The notes under the pieces were generated by a model. The model was not told where the DNA came from. It ran no database searches and saw only the letters and a list, made by a program, of their open reading frames with translations. This document shows, piece by piece, positions 50,869 through 59,833 of a stretch of DNA of 64,000 nt; within the stretch, counting starts at the first letter, position 1, and every line of letters starts with the position of its first letter. Source of the stretch: Caulobacter sp. UNC279MFTsu5.1 (GTDB lineage: Bacteria > Pseudomonadota > Alphaproteobacteria > Caulobacterales > Caulobacteraceae). The position numbers were made by a program, and so were the translations under genes. The stretch spans positions 217,457 through 281,456 of the forward strand of contig NZ_FORN01000002.1 in NCBI RefSeq assembly GCF_900114015.1, in the 5' to 3' direction.

Positions 50869-52457
50869 GGCGTGTCCTCCAACAAACTGCCGAAAGGTCT
50901 TTGCTCGCGCGTCCAGAGGCTCCGAGCAAGTTCCGAGCGCCAAGGCGCGCGACTTCGGCGATAGGCTTGCGGCTTGCTGACGTGTTCGAAAGGCGCTTGA
51001 GCGCCGACGGCGGGCAAATCTCAAGGCGCGGACGCGGCGACGGACATGTTCATGAAGCCCCAGGCCCAGCAGACCCAGGATTATATCTGCGGGCGCTTTG
51101 GCTAGCGGCGCACATGTCGGTGCGGCTCGCATAGCGTGATCTTCCGCTCGGAGAGACCGGCAGCGCCCGCCAGCTGCGGCTCGACACGATAGTTGGCCGC
51201 GTTCCCCAGGCGCCATCTCGATGGAGACCGTAGCTTCGGGGCGTCCAGAGCTCGCCGCGGGCCTCAGTCATCATTGTCTCGACGACCCGAAGCCCTTGCT
51301 CGGTCGCGGGCAACCTCGACAACCGTTTGGGCCGCGTTTCGGTCTTGGGATGGCGACGACGTCCCTGTAATTCCCACTCGGTTTCAACATAGTGCGCCAA
51401 TCTCCGCCGATTGTACGATCCTGTACGCCAGCCCCCCAAACTACGATCATCAGATCAAAAAACGTGGAAAAAGCGGCGATTCTGGTTGGTCTCCGGCATG
51501 GGTTTAGAGCTGAAATGCCCTCTATGGGTGTCTTTTGAACTCGGTCGGCTAGAGTGATTTGACCGTTTGGGGCATGGTTTCGGCCTGCGCTTGGACTGCG
51601 GAATCTCGATATCGAATACGTAGTTCGTTAGGGGGAGATCACCCTCACGAACATGGCGGCCCATGAGGTTCCAACGTTCGGAATCCAACAAAGCTGAATA
51701 GGTCGTTCCTTCGGTCCTGAGCTTCCTCGCTACCGATCGCCGATCTATCTGAAATTCTTCCGACATTTCGTCTATAGAGCACCTTCCTGTCGGAAGAAGT
51801 TCAGTCAGCGCCTGGGGGACACGCCAGGTCATGTTTGGCCGGGTGCGAGGCAAGAGGCTGTAGTGCTGCGATCGGACATGATCGTCTCCGGCGCAACTCT
51901 GTCCCAATGATCAAGCGCGCTGTCCCGAAACGTCAGGCGAGAGTGGAGAATTCAACGATAGAAGGCGAACCGCTTCTGGCGCAAGGCGTCGGCCCAGACG
52001 GACTTCTCGGTCCGCTTAGGACGCCCCTTCCACTATTGCGGCAGAACCTGGGTTTTTCGTCACAGCGCCACCACGGCGTGGAGCATCGAAGCGGCGATGC
52101 GGTTGGCCTCGAGGAGGTCGATTGGTAGGAGGCGGCCAGCCATCTGGTCGGCGCCTTTCCCGGTGCGACCCTGGGGAGGTGGTGGCGAGAGCCGAGGCCA
52201 CGGCCTCCCGAGGCCGCCTCTCGGCTAGAGCTTCTGTGCGTGCCGGCTTACGGCCCTCACCGGATGGATACAAAACTCCTGACTGTTGAGCAGCAGGGTT
52301 CATGGTCAGCGGAGAGGCGTCGGCGGCTTGGCCTTGCTCCTCCACTGGCCCGGTTTGTTACCGCCCTCCACGGAATTTGAGAAATCGGACAATGCTGACT
52401 TTTTGCGGCGCGCGGCGCCGTGGTCGGTATCATAGTCGCGCAAGCTGGAGGATAGCG
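50869..52457. other. Gene-poor segment with remnants
   Basis: About 1.6 kb without an intact gene. The only clear homology is the broken AraC frame at 51626-51907. 51400-51800 is lower in GC than the flanks. Other frames (51050-51439 minus, 52016-52345 minus) have coding-like length but no ribosome site, start signal or domain. The stretch separates the stress region from the glycan locus and looks like decayed or transferred DNA. Confidence 0.5.
51626..51907 (-). pseudogene. AraC-family regulator fragment
   Basis: Residues VPQALTELLPTGRCSIDEMS, EEFQIDRRSVARKLRTEGTT, YSALLDSERWNLMGRHVREGDLPLT align with the first helix-turn-helix and linker of AraC regulators of the type that begins P-GRCS-D-VA--L-MS-R-L-R-L-EGT-F--LLD--R. 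After LPLT the frame loses similarity (expected -EIA-LLGYSEPSAFSRAFKRW), and the N-terminal sensor domain is absent. It is a truncated, frameshifted remnant. Confidence 0.72.
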
Positions 52458-53255
52458 ATGCGAATGAGATCAACTCTATTGCTAATCGGATCATTTTTGT
52501 TGGGCATGACCATGATGGCGGCTCAATCTCAGGCAGAGCCCTGGCCTGACGGTAAACAGGCGGCAGTGGTGCTGACCTACGACGATGCGCTGTCCTCGCA
52601 TCTCAACATTGCAATTCCTGCGCTCGACGCGGCCGGGCTGAAAGGAACTTTTTTCGTGGTCGGCAGTCAATTGGTCCCGGAGCAGATCCCGCTCTGGCGG
52701 GCCGCGGCGGCCCAAGGCCACGAGCTTGGAAACCACACCGTTCGCCACGCCTGTCCGCAGGCCAATTATGCGCCGGCGCGGAAGCTCGACACCAGCGACT
52801 CCTACGATGGCGAAATGATGCTCGCGGAAATTCGGACGATGAACACCATGCTGACGGCGATCGATGGAAAGTTGCAGCACGGCTTTGCCACGCCCTGCGG
52901 CCAGCATTTGGCCGGAGGTGTGGACTATCTCCCCGCACTTCGCGCCAGCGGGCTCGTGCGCTATACCCGAAGCGCCGCATGGCCGGGCGGCAAGGTGCTT
53001 GATCCGATGGATGTGCCGTGCCGCTGGTTCGACGAGACGGCAACAGGCGCCGATATGATTGCCGCGGTTGAGAGCACCGCGCAGTCCGGCGGTCTATTGG
53101 TTATCGGCTTTCACGGGGTTGGCGGCGACTATCTGAGAGTGACTGCCGAGGCGCACGCGCAGCTCCTTGCTTATCTCAAAGAACATTCCGACAAAATTTG
53201 GGTGGCGCCGTTGTCGACGGTGATGGACTACGCCACCAGCCACTCAGGAAACTAG
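52458..53255 (+). CDS. Secreted polysaccharide deacetylase (CE4/NodB-like)
   Basis: 265-residue exported hydrolase. Signal peptide about 1-27 (LLLIGSFLLGMTMMAAQSQA). NodB-domain motifs: AAVVLTYDDALSSHL (catalytic Asp pair), GTFFVVGSQL, and metal-binding HELGNHTVRHACP (H-x3-H). Later GFHGVGGDYLRV supplies the catalytic His. It removes acetyl groups from chitin-like, xylan-type or peptidoglycan polymers. GGAGG precedes the ATG at 52458. GC is lower than neighbours, hinting at separate origin. Confidence 0.9.
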   Translation: MRMRSTLLLIGSFLLGMTMMAAQSQAEPWPDGKQAAVVLTYDDALSSHLNIAIPALDAAGLKGTFFVVGSQLVPEQIPLWRAAAAQGHELGNHTVRHACPQANYAPARKLDTSDSYDGEMMLAEIRTMNTMLTAIDGKLQHGFATPCGQHLAGGVDYLPALRASGLVRYTRSAAWPGGKVLDPMDVPCRWFDETATGADMIAAVESTAQSGGLLVIGFHGVGGDYLRVTAEAHAQLLAYLKEHSDKIWVAPLSTVMDYATSHSGN

Positions 53256-53717
53256 CGGCCGACGCGCAGGTCACGGATGGCGGTCGTCGCTCACGGGCCC
53301 TCCTTGAGCGCCGGTAACTATAGCGGACATTCGTGAAGCCTGAGTCGGGGCATGCCGCACCTTCACGATCGGGTCCCAGCAACGCCCGTTCTCCGCCACA
53401 GAGCTAATTTCGCATTCGCCCCATCTTAGGCGTTGAGCGGCATGCCGAATTTCGGGGAAGGGTAAGGCTGCAAAATTGTCGGAGCATTGAAAGTTATTGG
53501 GCGTGATCGCGTAGCGGCAACTCAAGGGAAGGCCTTCAAGAGCGCAGCCAATTTGAGGATTATATGCCATCGTGGACAATTTTCTGGTCTTTCTTGGCTG
53601 AAATTCCGACTGAAAGGGCGAAAAAAGAAACGTATGCCCGTGACAATCGCTGCGGCAATTTGTAGGAGCAAATGCGGTGTAGCGTGAAGCATCGACGATA
53701 GATTGGGGAGTGCGGCC
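53256..53717. other. Gap upstream of the GH31 gene
   Basis: About 460 bases, AT-richer than the surroundings. No supported gene. TTGTC and GGACAA half-sites occur (53477, 53571) but do not form the full palindrome seen at 58139 and 62285. Presumably holds the GH31 promoter. Confidence 0.4.
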
Positions 53718-56690
53718 ATGGGGCGAGCCAGGAAGGCGACCTTGTTGGCGGGGGTTGCGTCGCGGCGCCTAGTCATGGGGGGGCTGGCCGCAGCCTGCAT
53801 TCTGGTTTCCGCCGCCCACGCTCAGGCAAGGACGGACGCCTCCGCGCCCGCCGGGCTCGATGCGAATGGTCATCTTCAGTCTGTCTTCGCGCCGCAGACT
53901 CAGGGCTTCGCTCACGCCAGGCTGCGCAACGGCGTTCAGATCCAGCTCGACGGCGTGACGAAGAACGTCGTGTTCTACGCGCCGGACACCGTCCGAGTGA
54001 ACGCCACTCTCGGCCAAAATCACTGGACGGCGCCCAGTCTTGTCGTGCCGGCCGCGCCAGGCCCGGTGACCTTCGCGGTGGAGGACACGGCGGCGACCCT
54101 GGTCCTGACGACCGCGAAGCTGCGCGTCGAAATCAGCAAGGCGACCGGCGCGCTTCGCTTCCTGGATCCCAAGGGCAGGCTCTACACCGAAGAGAAGGCC
54201 CAGGCGCCGCAACGCCTCAAGCCGGTGACCATCTCGGGCGCGCCGAGCTACGAGGCGGTCAACAGTTTCGTGCTTCGACCCGACGAGGCCATCTACGGCT
54301 TTGGCTTCACGGGCGATGACGCCAGCAATCGGCGGGGCAAGGATCTACTGCTGGTTCAGACCAATGTCGGCATCATCATTCCGGTGATGATGTCCTCGCG
54401 ACGTTACGGCGTTCTGTGGGACACCTACTCGCAGATGCGTTTCAAGGACGAGGCGGGCGACGCCTCGCTCTGGGCCGAAAGCGCCCCAGGCGGCGTCGAC
54501 TACTATTTCATGGCAGGGGACACGCCCGACGCCGTGGTCGGCGCCTACCGCGCCCTTACCGGCGAAGCGCCCATGTATCCCAAGCAGGCGTTCGGCCTGT
54601 TCATGAGCAAGGAGCGTTACAAGACCCAGGACCAGCTGTTGGAGGTCGCGCGCGCCTTCCGCGAGGATAAGTTCCCGCTCGATTACATCGTCCAGGATTG
54701 GCAATACTGGGGATCGGACAAAGACGGCAGCTGGAGCGGGATGATCTGGGACCCGGTCCGCTATCCCGATCCGGCGGGCATGGCCCGCCAGCTTCACGAC
54801 ATGAATCTCAAGCTGATGGTGTCGATCTGGCCCTCCATCGGCGACGACACCGCGCTCGCCCACGAACTCGACGCCCAAGGCTTGCGCTTCAAGCCGCTGC
54901 ACTGGATTTCGAAACACGCCCGCGTCTACGACGCCTACAGCCCGATCGGCCGGCAGATCTATTTCAAGCACATCAAATCCGGCCTGCTCGACAAGGGCGT
55001 GGACGCGCTCTGGATGGACGGCACCGAGATCGAGGTGAGCAGCGCCATGTGGAACGCCGTCGACAATATCCGCGACACCAAGGCGCTCGGCTCTAACGCC
55101 CTGGGCGACTTCACCCGCTACCTCAATCCCTATTCGCTGGTGACCACCCAGGGGACCTATGACGGCCAACGTGCGACCAGCGACAAGCGGGTCTTCACGC
55201 TGACCCGTTCGGCCTGGGCCGGGGCGCAGCGCACGGCGGCGGCGTCGTGGAGCGGCGACATCTTCTCCAGTTGGAAGACGTTGAAACAACAGATCGCCGG
55301 CGGCGTCGACGTCACGGTCACCGGCAATCCCTATTGGACCCAGGACACCGGCGGCTTCTTCGTCACGGATTTCCCCGGAGGCGAGCAGAATGCGGAATGG
55401 CGCGAACTTTACGCCCGCTGGATGCAGTTCGCGGCCTTCAACCCGATCATGCGCATCCACGGCACCAGCGTCGAACGCGAGCCCTACCTGTTCAAGACGC
55501 TGGATCCGGCGGTGTACGCCTCGTTGTCCGACAGCGTGCGCCTGCGCTATCGCCTCCTGCCCTATATCTATGGGCTGAGCTGGAAGGTGACGTCAGACCA
55601 CTACACGCTGATGCGGCCGTTGATGATGGACTTCCCGGACGACCGGGCGACCGACAACGTCGACGACAGCTTCATGTTCGGGCCGTCGTTCCTCGTTCAT
55701 CCCGTCACCCGGGCGATGTACAACATCAGCCCGCCCCCGGCGGCGACGATCCCCAGCCAATATTTGCGCACCGCCGACGGGAAGCCCGGCCTGGCGTTGC
55801 AGTATTTCGAGGGCGCGAACTTCGAGGTCCCGAAAGGCAAGCTGGTCGACGAGAAGATCGACCACACCTGGCCCAGCCCGCCGCTGGCCGAAATCCCCGG
55901 CGGACTTGCCAAGCTCGACGATTTCTCCGCCCGTTGGGAGGGAGCGATCGTCGCGCCCGAGGAGGGCGAGTATGAGATCGGCGTGGCCGGCGACGACGGT
56001 ATGCGCCTCTTCCTCGACGGCGAAAAGGTGGTCGACGACTGGACGACGGGCGCGGAGCGCTACCACGGCGTCAAGCGCAGGCTGAAGCAGGGGGAACGCC
56101 TGTCGGTACGCATCGACTACTACCAGGGCGGCGGCGATCGAAGCCTGCGCCTGACCTGGCGCCGTCCCGCCGAGCTGCAGGCCGCCGCCAAACTCGCCGA
56201 AGCGACCCGGGATTTCACCGTGAGCACCTACCTGCCCAAGGGCGCGGACTGGTACGACTTCTGGAGCAATGAGCGTCACGCCGGTGGCAAGACCGTGTCG
56301 CGCCAGGCGCCGCTGGAGATCTTGCCGCTCTATGTTCGCGCCGGCTCCATCGTGCCGATGGGGCCAGCGGTGCAGTTCGCCACCGAGCGCCCCGAAGCGC
56401 CCTACGAGATCCGCATCTATCCCGGCGCTGACGCCCGGTTCACGATCTACGAGGACGACAACGAGACCTATGCCTACGAGAAGGGCCAGCGCGCCACCTA
56501 TGACCTGACATGGAATGACAAGGCCCGCACCTTGACCGTCGGTCCGCGGCAGGGATCGTTTCCGGGCATGATCCAGCAGCGCCAACTGAACGTCGTCTTG
56601 GTCGCGCCCAGCAAGGGCGCGGGCGCGCAGAGCGCTCCGGTCGACCGCCAGATCCTTTACGACGGTGCGCCAAAGGTCGTGAGGTTCTGA
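53718..56690 (+). CDS. GH31 family alpha-xylosidase/alpha-glucosidase with PA14 domain
   Basis: 990-residue secreted hydrolase. Signal about 1-42. N-terminal sugar-binding domain to about 250, then the GH31 barrel: EAIYGFGFTGDD, DYIVQDWQYWG, nucleophile Asp in GVDALWMDGTEIEV, acid/base Asp in SWSGDIFSSW and GGVDVTVTGNPYWTQDTGGFF. A PA14 insertion follows (LQYFEGANFEVPKG...LFLDGEKVVDDWTTGAERYHG, about 690-820), as in xyloglucan-active alpha-xylosidases (Xyl31A type), then the C-terminal beta-domains. ATG at 53718 with GGGGAG upstream. It releases terminal alpha-xylose or glucose. Confidence 0.92.
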   Translation: MGRARKATLLAGVASRRLVMGGLAAACILVSAAHAQARTDASAPAGLDANGHLQSVFAPQTQGFAHARLRNGVQIQLDGVTKNVVFYAPDTVRVNATLGQNHWTAPSLVVPAAPGPVTFAVEDTAATLVLTTAKLRVEISKATGALRFLDPKGRLYTEEKAQAPQRLKPVTISGAPSYEAVNSFVLRPDEAIYGFGFTGDDASNRRGKDLLLVQTNVGIIIPVMMSSRRYGVLWDTYSQMRFKDEAGDASLWAESAPGGVDYYFMAGDTPDAVVGAYRALTGEAPMYPKQAFGLFMSKERYKTQDQLLEVARAFREDKFPLDYIVQDWQYWGSDKDGSWSGMIWDPVRYPDPAGMARQLHDMNLKLMVSIWPSIGDDTALAHELDAQGLRFKPLHWISKHARVYDAYSPIGRQIYFKHIKSGLLDKGVDALWMDGTEIEVSSAMWNAVDNIRDTKALGSNALGDFTRYLNPYSLVTTQGTYDGQRATSDKRVFTLTRSAWAGAQRTAAASWSGDIFSSWKTLKQQIAGGVDVTVTGNPYWTQDTGGFFVTDFPGGEQNAEWRELYARWMQFAAFNPIMRIHGTSVEREPYLFKTLDPAVYASLSDSVRLRYRLLPYIYGLSWKVTSDHYTLMRPLMMDFPDDRATDNVDDSFMFGPSFLVHPVTRAMYNISPPPAATIPSQYLRTADGKPGLALQYFEGANFEVPKGKLVDEKIDHTWPSPPLAEIPGGLAKLDDFSARWEGAIVAPEEGEYEIGVAGDDGMRLFLDGEKVVDDWTTGAERYHGVKRRLKQGERLSVRIDYYQGGGDRSLRLTWRRPAELQAAAKLAEATRDFTVSTYLPKGADWYDFWSNERHAGGKTVSRQAPLEILPLYVRAGSIVPMGPAVQFATERPEAPYEIRIYPGADARFTIYEDDNETYAYEKGQRATYDLTWNDKARTLTVGPRQGSFPGMIQQRQLNVVLVAPSKGAGAQSAPVDRQILYDGAPKVVRF

Positions 56691-57007
56691 GCGGTGCTTG
56701 GAGGTTGTCCGGAACTCTACATTGATCGGGGGGCTCGGACGCCGACTTTTGGCTGTCCGTGCTTCCTGCCCAAATCCTTTCGATGACGAAGGTTCTGGTC
56801 GCTGTTCCACCCGCTGTGCACGGGGCAGGGCGCGCTGGTCGGGGCGGCGTGTTCGTGGCGGCCGTCGCGATCGCCTGCCTCAAGCTCTACGACGAGCCGG
56901 CGCGGCGTTGGCTGATCGGCAGGTTCCTGGGCGGGCCTCGCTTACGAGCGTCGAGCTGATCCTCTGACCACCCAGATTCACTTTCGATTTCAAACAGGAC
57001 TGGCCTC
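56691..57007. other. Gap with acyltransferase tail remnant
   Basis: 316 bases. The plus frame 56759-56959 reads VAIACLKLYDEPARRWLIGR near its end, the pattern of the last segment of acyltransferase-3 (OafA-type) proteins. The rest of such a gene is missing and there is no ribosome site, so a decayed fragment is the likeliest reading. Confidence 0.4.
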
Positions 57008-58081
57008 ATGGCGATCACCAGACATCGGATCTTGACCCGCGTGGCGACCGCCATCCTCGGCGCTGTCCTGACAGTCGGAGCGACGGAGGCGGGGGCGGGC
57101 GCGAAGGAGCGTTTCCACTGGCGTTCATCCGCGCCGTTGATCACGCCTTCCGCCGAGGGCGCGCAGACCTATTCCGGCCTCAAGGATCCTTCGGTCGTCT
57201 ATTTTAATGGCGCCTATCACGTCTTCATGACCACGGCCGCCCCCGACGGATGGCATATGGCCTACACTCGCTTCACAGACTGGTCCGAGGCGCCGAAGGC
57301 CAAGGTTGTCAGCTTGAAGCAGTCGGGCATCGGCCCCGGATATCGCGCGGCGCCGCAGGTCTTCTACTTCGCGCCGCAAAAGCTCTGGTACATGGTCTAT
57401 CAGAGCGGGCCGCCCGTCTATTCGACGACCGCGAATATTGAAGACCCCATGTCCTGGAGCGCGCCAAAGCCCTTCTTTTCGGAAACGCCGGCCGTCATCA
57501 AAGCCTCCGGTCAGGACGCCTGGCTCGACTTCTGGGTCATTTGCGACGACGAAAACTGCCATCTCTTCAACACGGGCGACAACGGCAATCTCTATCGGTC
57601 GCAGACGCCGATCGGCCAGTTCCCCAACGGCTTTTCGGACACCAAGATCGTCCTGACGGGTCGTCGCGACGACGTCTTCGAAGCCAGCATGCACTACAAG
57701 ATCGCGGGCGCGAACGCCTACCTCACCCTGGTCGAGGCGATCGGTCCGCAGGGCCGCTACTTCCGTTCGTGGACCAGCGACAGGCTGGACGGGGCCTGGC
57801 GGCCGCTCGCCGACGGCGCCTCGGCTTCGTTCGCGGGATCGGACAATGTCACCTTCGACGGGCCGGCCTGGTCCGAAGGCGTTTCTCATGGCGAACTCGT
57901 GCGCGGCGGCTACGACCAGACGCTGGCCATCGATCCCTGCAAGCCTTTGCGGTTCCTGTACCAGGGCCTGACGTCCCACGCGCCCGGTACGGAGTATGTC
58001 CAACTGCCATACCGCCTCGGCCTCCTGACCGCGACGGGATCCAACCCCGTCAGCCAGATGTGTCCGCGACCCGGCAAATGA
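57008..58081 (+). CDS. GH62 family alpha-L-arabinofuranosidase
   Basis: 357-residue secreted five-bladed beta-propeller enzyme. Signal about 1-31. GH62 features: FHWRSSAPLITP, GLKDPSVVYFNGAYHVFMTTAA (catalytic base Asp), LDFWVICDDENCHLFNTGDNGNLYR (middle Asp) and DDVFEASMHYKIAGANAYLTLVEAIG (catalytic acid Glu). It removes single arabinofuranose side chains from arabinoxylan. ATG at 57008 with AACAGGAC upstream. It follows the GH31 gene in the same direction. Confidence 0.92.
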   Translation: MAITRHRILTRVATAILGAVLTVGATEAGAGAKERFHWRSSAPLITPSAEGAQTYSGLKDPSVVYFNGAYHVFMTTAAPDGWHMAYTRFTDWSEAPKAKVVSLKQSGIGPGYRAAPQVFYFAPQKLWYMVYQSGPPVYSTTANIEDPMSWSAPKPFFSETPAVIKASGQDAWLDFWVICDDENCHLFNTGDNGNLYRSQTPIGQFPNGFSDTKIVLTGRRDDVFEASMHYKIAGANAYLTLVEAIGPQGRYFRSWTSDRLDGAWRPLADGASASFAGSDNVTFDGPAWSEGVSHGELVRGGYDQTLAIDPCKPLRFLYQGLTSHAPGTEYVQLPYRLGLLTATGSNPVSQMCPRPGK

Positions 58082-58138
58082 CGACGCTCGGGGGCTGCCG
58101 TCGGTAGGGGACGCCTGCCGAACAGGGCTTGGGGCATA

Positions 58139-58149
58139 TAGTCAGACAA
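58139..58149. promoter_or_regulatory. TTGTC-N-GACAA-type operator upstream of GH27
   Basis: TAGTCAGACAA, one mismatch from the perfect 11-base palindrome at 62285-62295. It is flanked by AT-rich DNA (ATATAG...TATCCC) in the GH27 promoter region, 158 bases before the ATG. Probably the binding site of a GntR/FadR- or LacI-type sugar regulator not in the window. Confidence 0.45.
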
Positions 58150-58306
58150 TATCCCTTGATGGCGCTATCGGTCGCCTGTAGCTCTAGCGCCAACAAATAC
58201 GGAAGGCGCTACGGCCGGCCAGGCGTCACCGCCATCGAGCGGATCCTGCGTCTGTCGAGGCGCCTGACCATCGTCAATGAATTCCGTGAGATCCGAGGAA
58301 CGCTCC

Positions 58307-59671
58307 ATGACAACGAAACTGAGCCGCCGCGGCCTGTTGGGCGCTTCCGCGGCGCTCGGCGCGGCGCTGCCCGCCGTCGCGGCGACCAAACCGTCCCCCA
58401 AGCCGGCCGCGAAGAAGAAGCCCCTCCTGGCCCCGACGCCGCCGATGGGCTGGAACAGCTGGAACAGCTTCGCCACCACCATCACCGAGGCCCAGGTCCT
58501 GGAGCAGGCCGGGATCATGACGCGCGAGCTGCTGCCGGCCGGCTATGACATCCTGACCGTCGACATCCAGTGGTACGAGCCGGGCGCCAACAGCTACACC
58601 TACGCCGCCAAGCCGGTCCCGACGCTGGACGACCACGGCCGGCTGCTGCCCGCCCCGAACCGCTTCCCCTCCAGCGCCAATGGCAAGGGCTTCAAGCCGC
58701 TGGCCGACCGCGTTCGGGCCCAGGGCCTGCGCTTCGGCGTTCACTTGATGCGCGGCGCCCCCCGCCTGGCGGCCGAGCGCGGCCTGAAGGTGCTGGGCAC
58801 GAACATCCCCATTGCCGACATCGTCGACAAGCGCAGCATCTGCCCTTGGAACCCCGACATGTACGGGGTCGACATGAGCAAGCCCGGCGCCCAGGCCTAT
58901 TATGACAGCGTCTTCGCCCTGCTGGCGTCGTGGGGCGTGGACTTCGTCAAGGTCGACGATCTCGCCCGGCCCTACGACGCCCACATGGCCGAGATCGAGG
59001 CCATCCACCGGGCCATCGGCCGCACGGGCCGGCCGATGATCCTGTCGATGTCGCCGGGCGAGACGCCGGTCGTGCGCGGCGCCCATGCGCGCCAGTACGC
59101 CCAGATGTGGCGGATCTCGGACGACTTCTGGGACGAGTGGAACCTGCTGGACGCCCAGTTCACGCGCCTGGAGAACTGGTCGCCGTACATAGGCCAGGGC
59201 GGCTGGCCGGACGCCGACATGCTGCCGCTGGGCCGCCTGGCCCTGGGCGAACGCGACACCAAGTTCACCCCGGACGAACAGCGCACCCTGATGACCCTGT
59301 GGTCGATCGCGCGCTCGCCGCTGATCATGGGCGGGGACCTGCGTCACCTCGATGGGCCGACCAAGGCCCTGCTGACCAATCCCGAGGTCATCGCCGTCAA
59401 CCAGGCCTCGCGCGACAACCGCCCGTACTTCGTCGAGGACGGGATGCGGGTCTGGTCCGCGAAGGCGACCAACGGCGACACCTACCTCGCCCTGTTCAAC
59501 ACCGGCGACAGGCCGCGCGAGATCGGGATCGACCTCAAGTTCATCGGCTTGTCCGGCTCGGTCTCGGTGCGGGATCTCTGGAAGCGTGGTGACCTGGGCA
59601 AGGCCTCCGGCCGCTTCTCGGCGCCGCTGCCGTCGCACGGCGCGGGCCTCTACCGCCTCGCCGCGAGGTAA
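58307..59671 (+). CDS. GH27 family alpha-galactosidase
   Basis: 454-residue exported hydrolase. Twin-arginine-like signal LSRRGLLGASAALGAALPA, cleavage about residue 31. GH27 landmarks: PPMGWNSWNSF, GYDILTVDIQWY, nucleophile Asp in DFVKVDDLARPY, acid/base Asp in RISDDFWDEWN, GGWPDADMLPLG and the C-terminal beta-sandwich. It releases alpha-galactose, or beta-L-arabinopyranose in some family members. ATG at 58307 with GAGGAA upstream; longer frame start at 58277 not needed. Confidence 0.92.
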   Translation: MTTKLSRRGLLGASAALGAALPAVAATKPSPKPAAKKKPLLAPTPPMGWNSWNSFATTITEAQVLEQAGIMTRELLPAGYDILTVDIQWYEPGANSYTYAAKPVPTLDDHGRLLPAPNRFPSSANGKGFKPLADRVRAQGLRFGVHLMRGAPRLAAERGLKVLGTNIPIADIVDKRSICPWNPDMYGVDMSKPGAQAYYDSVFALLASWGVDFVKVDDLARPYDAHMAEIEAIHRAIGRTGRPMILSMSPGETPVVRGAHARQYAQMWRISDDFWDEWNLLDAQFTRLENWSPYIGQGGWPDADMLPLGRLALGERDTKFTPDEQRTLMTLWSIARSPLIMGGDLRHLDGPTKALLTNPEVIAVNQASRDNRPYFVEDGMRVWSAKATNGDTYLALFNTGDRPREIGIDLKFIGLSGSVSVRDLWKRGDLGKASGRFSAPLPSHGAGLYRLAAR

Positions 59672-59833
59672 AGGCATGGGGCCGAGCTGCTGACGCCGTC
59701 GGTCAAAACCCGTGCTTGTTTCACGGCTGACCAGGCGCACGAGCGTCCGTTCGCTGATCTGAAGCGCCCGACCTGATGCCATCAGGTCGGGAAGTGCTCC
59801 AGAGCCGTTGGGACTCCTTAGGGGCCACAGCTC

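Noticed and set aside
52016..52345. 109-codon minus-strand frame before the deacetylase
   Set aside because: Arg/Pro-rich composition, no ribosome site and no family match; likely non-coding.
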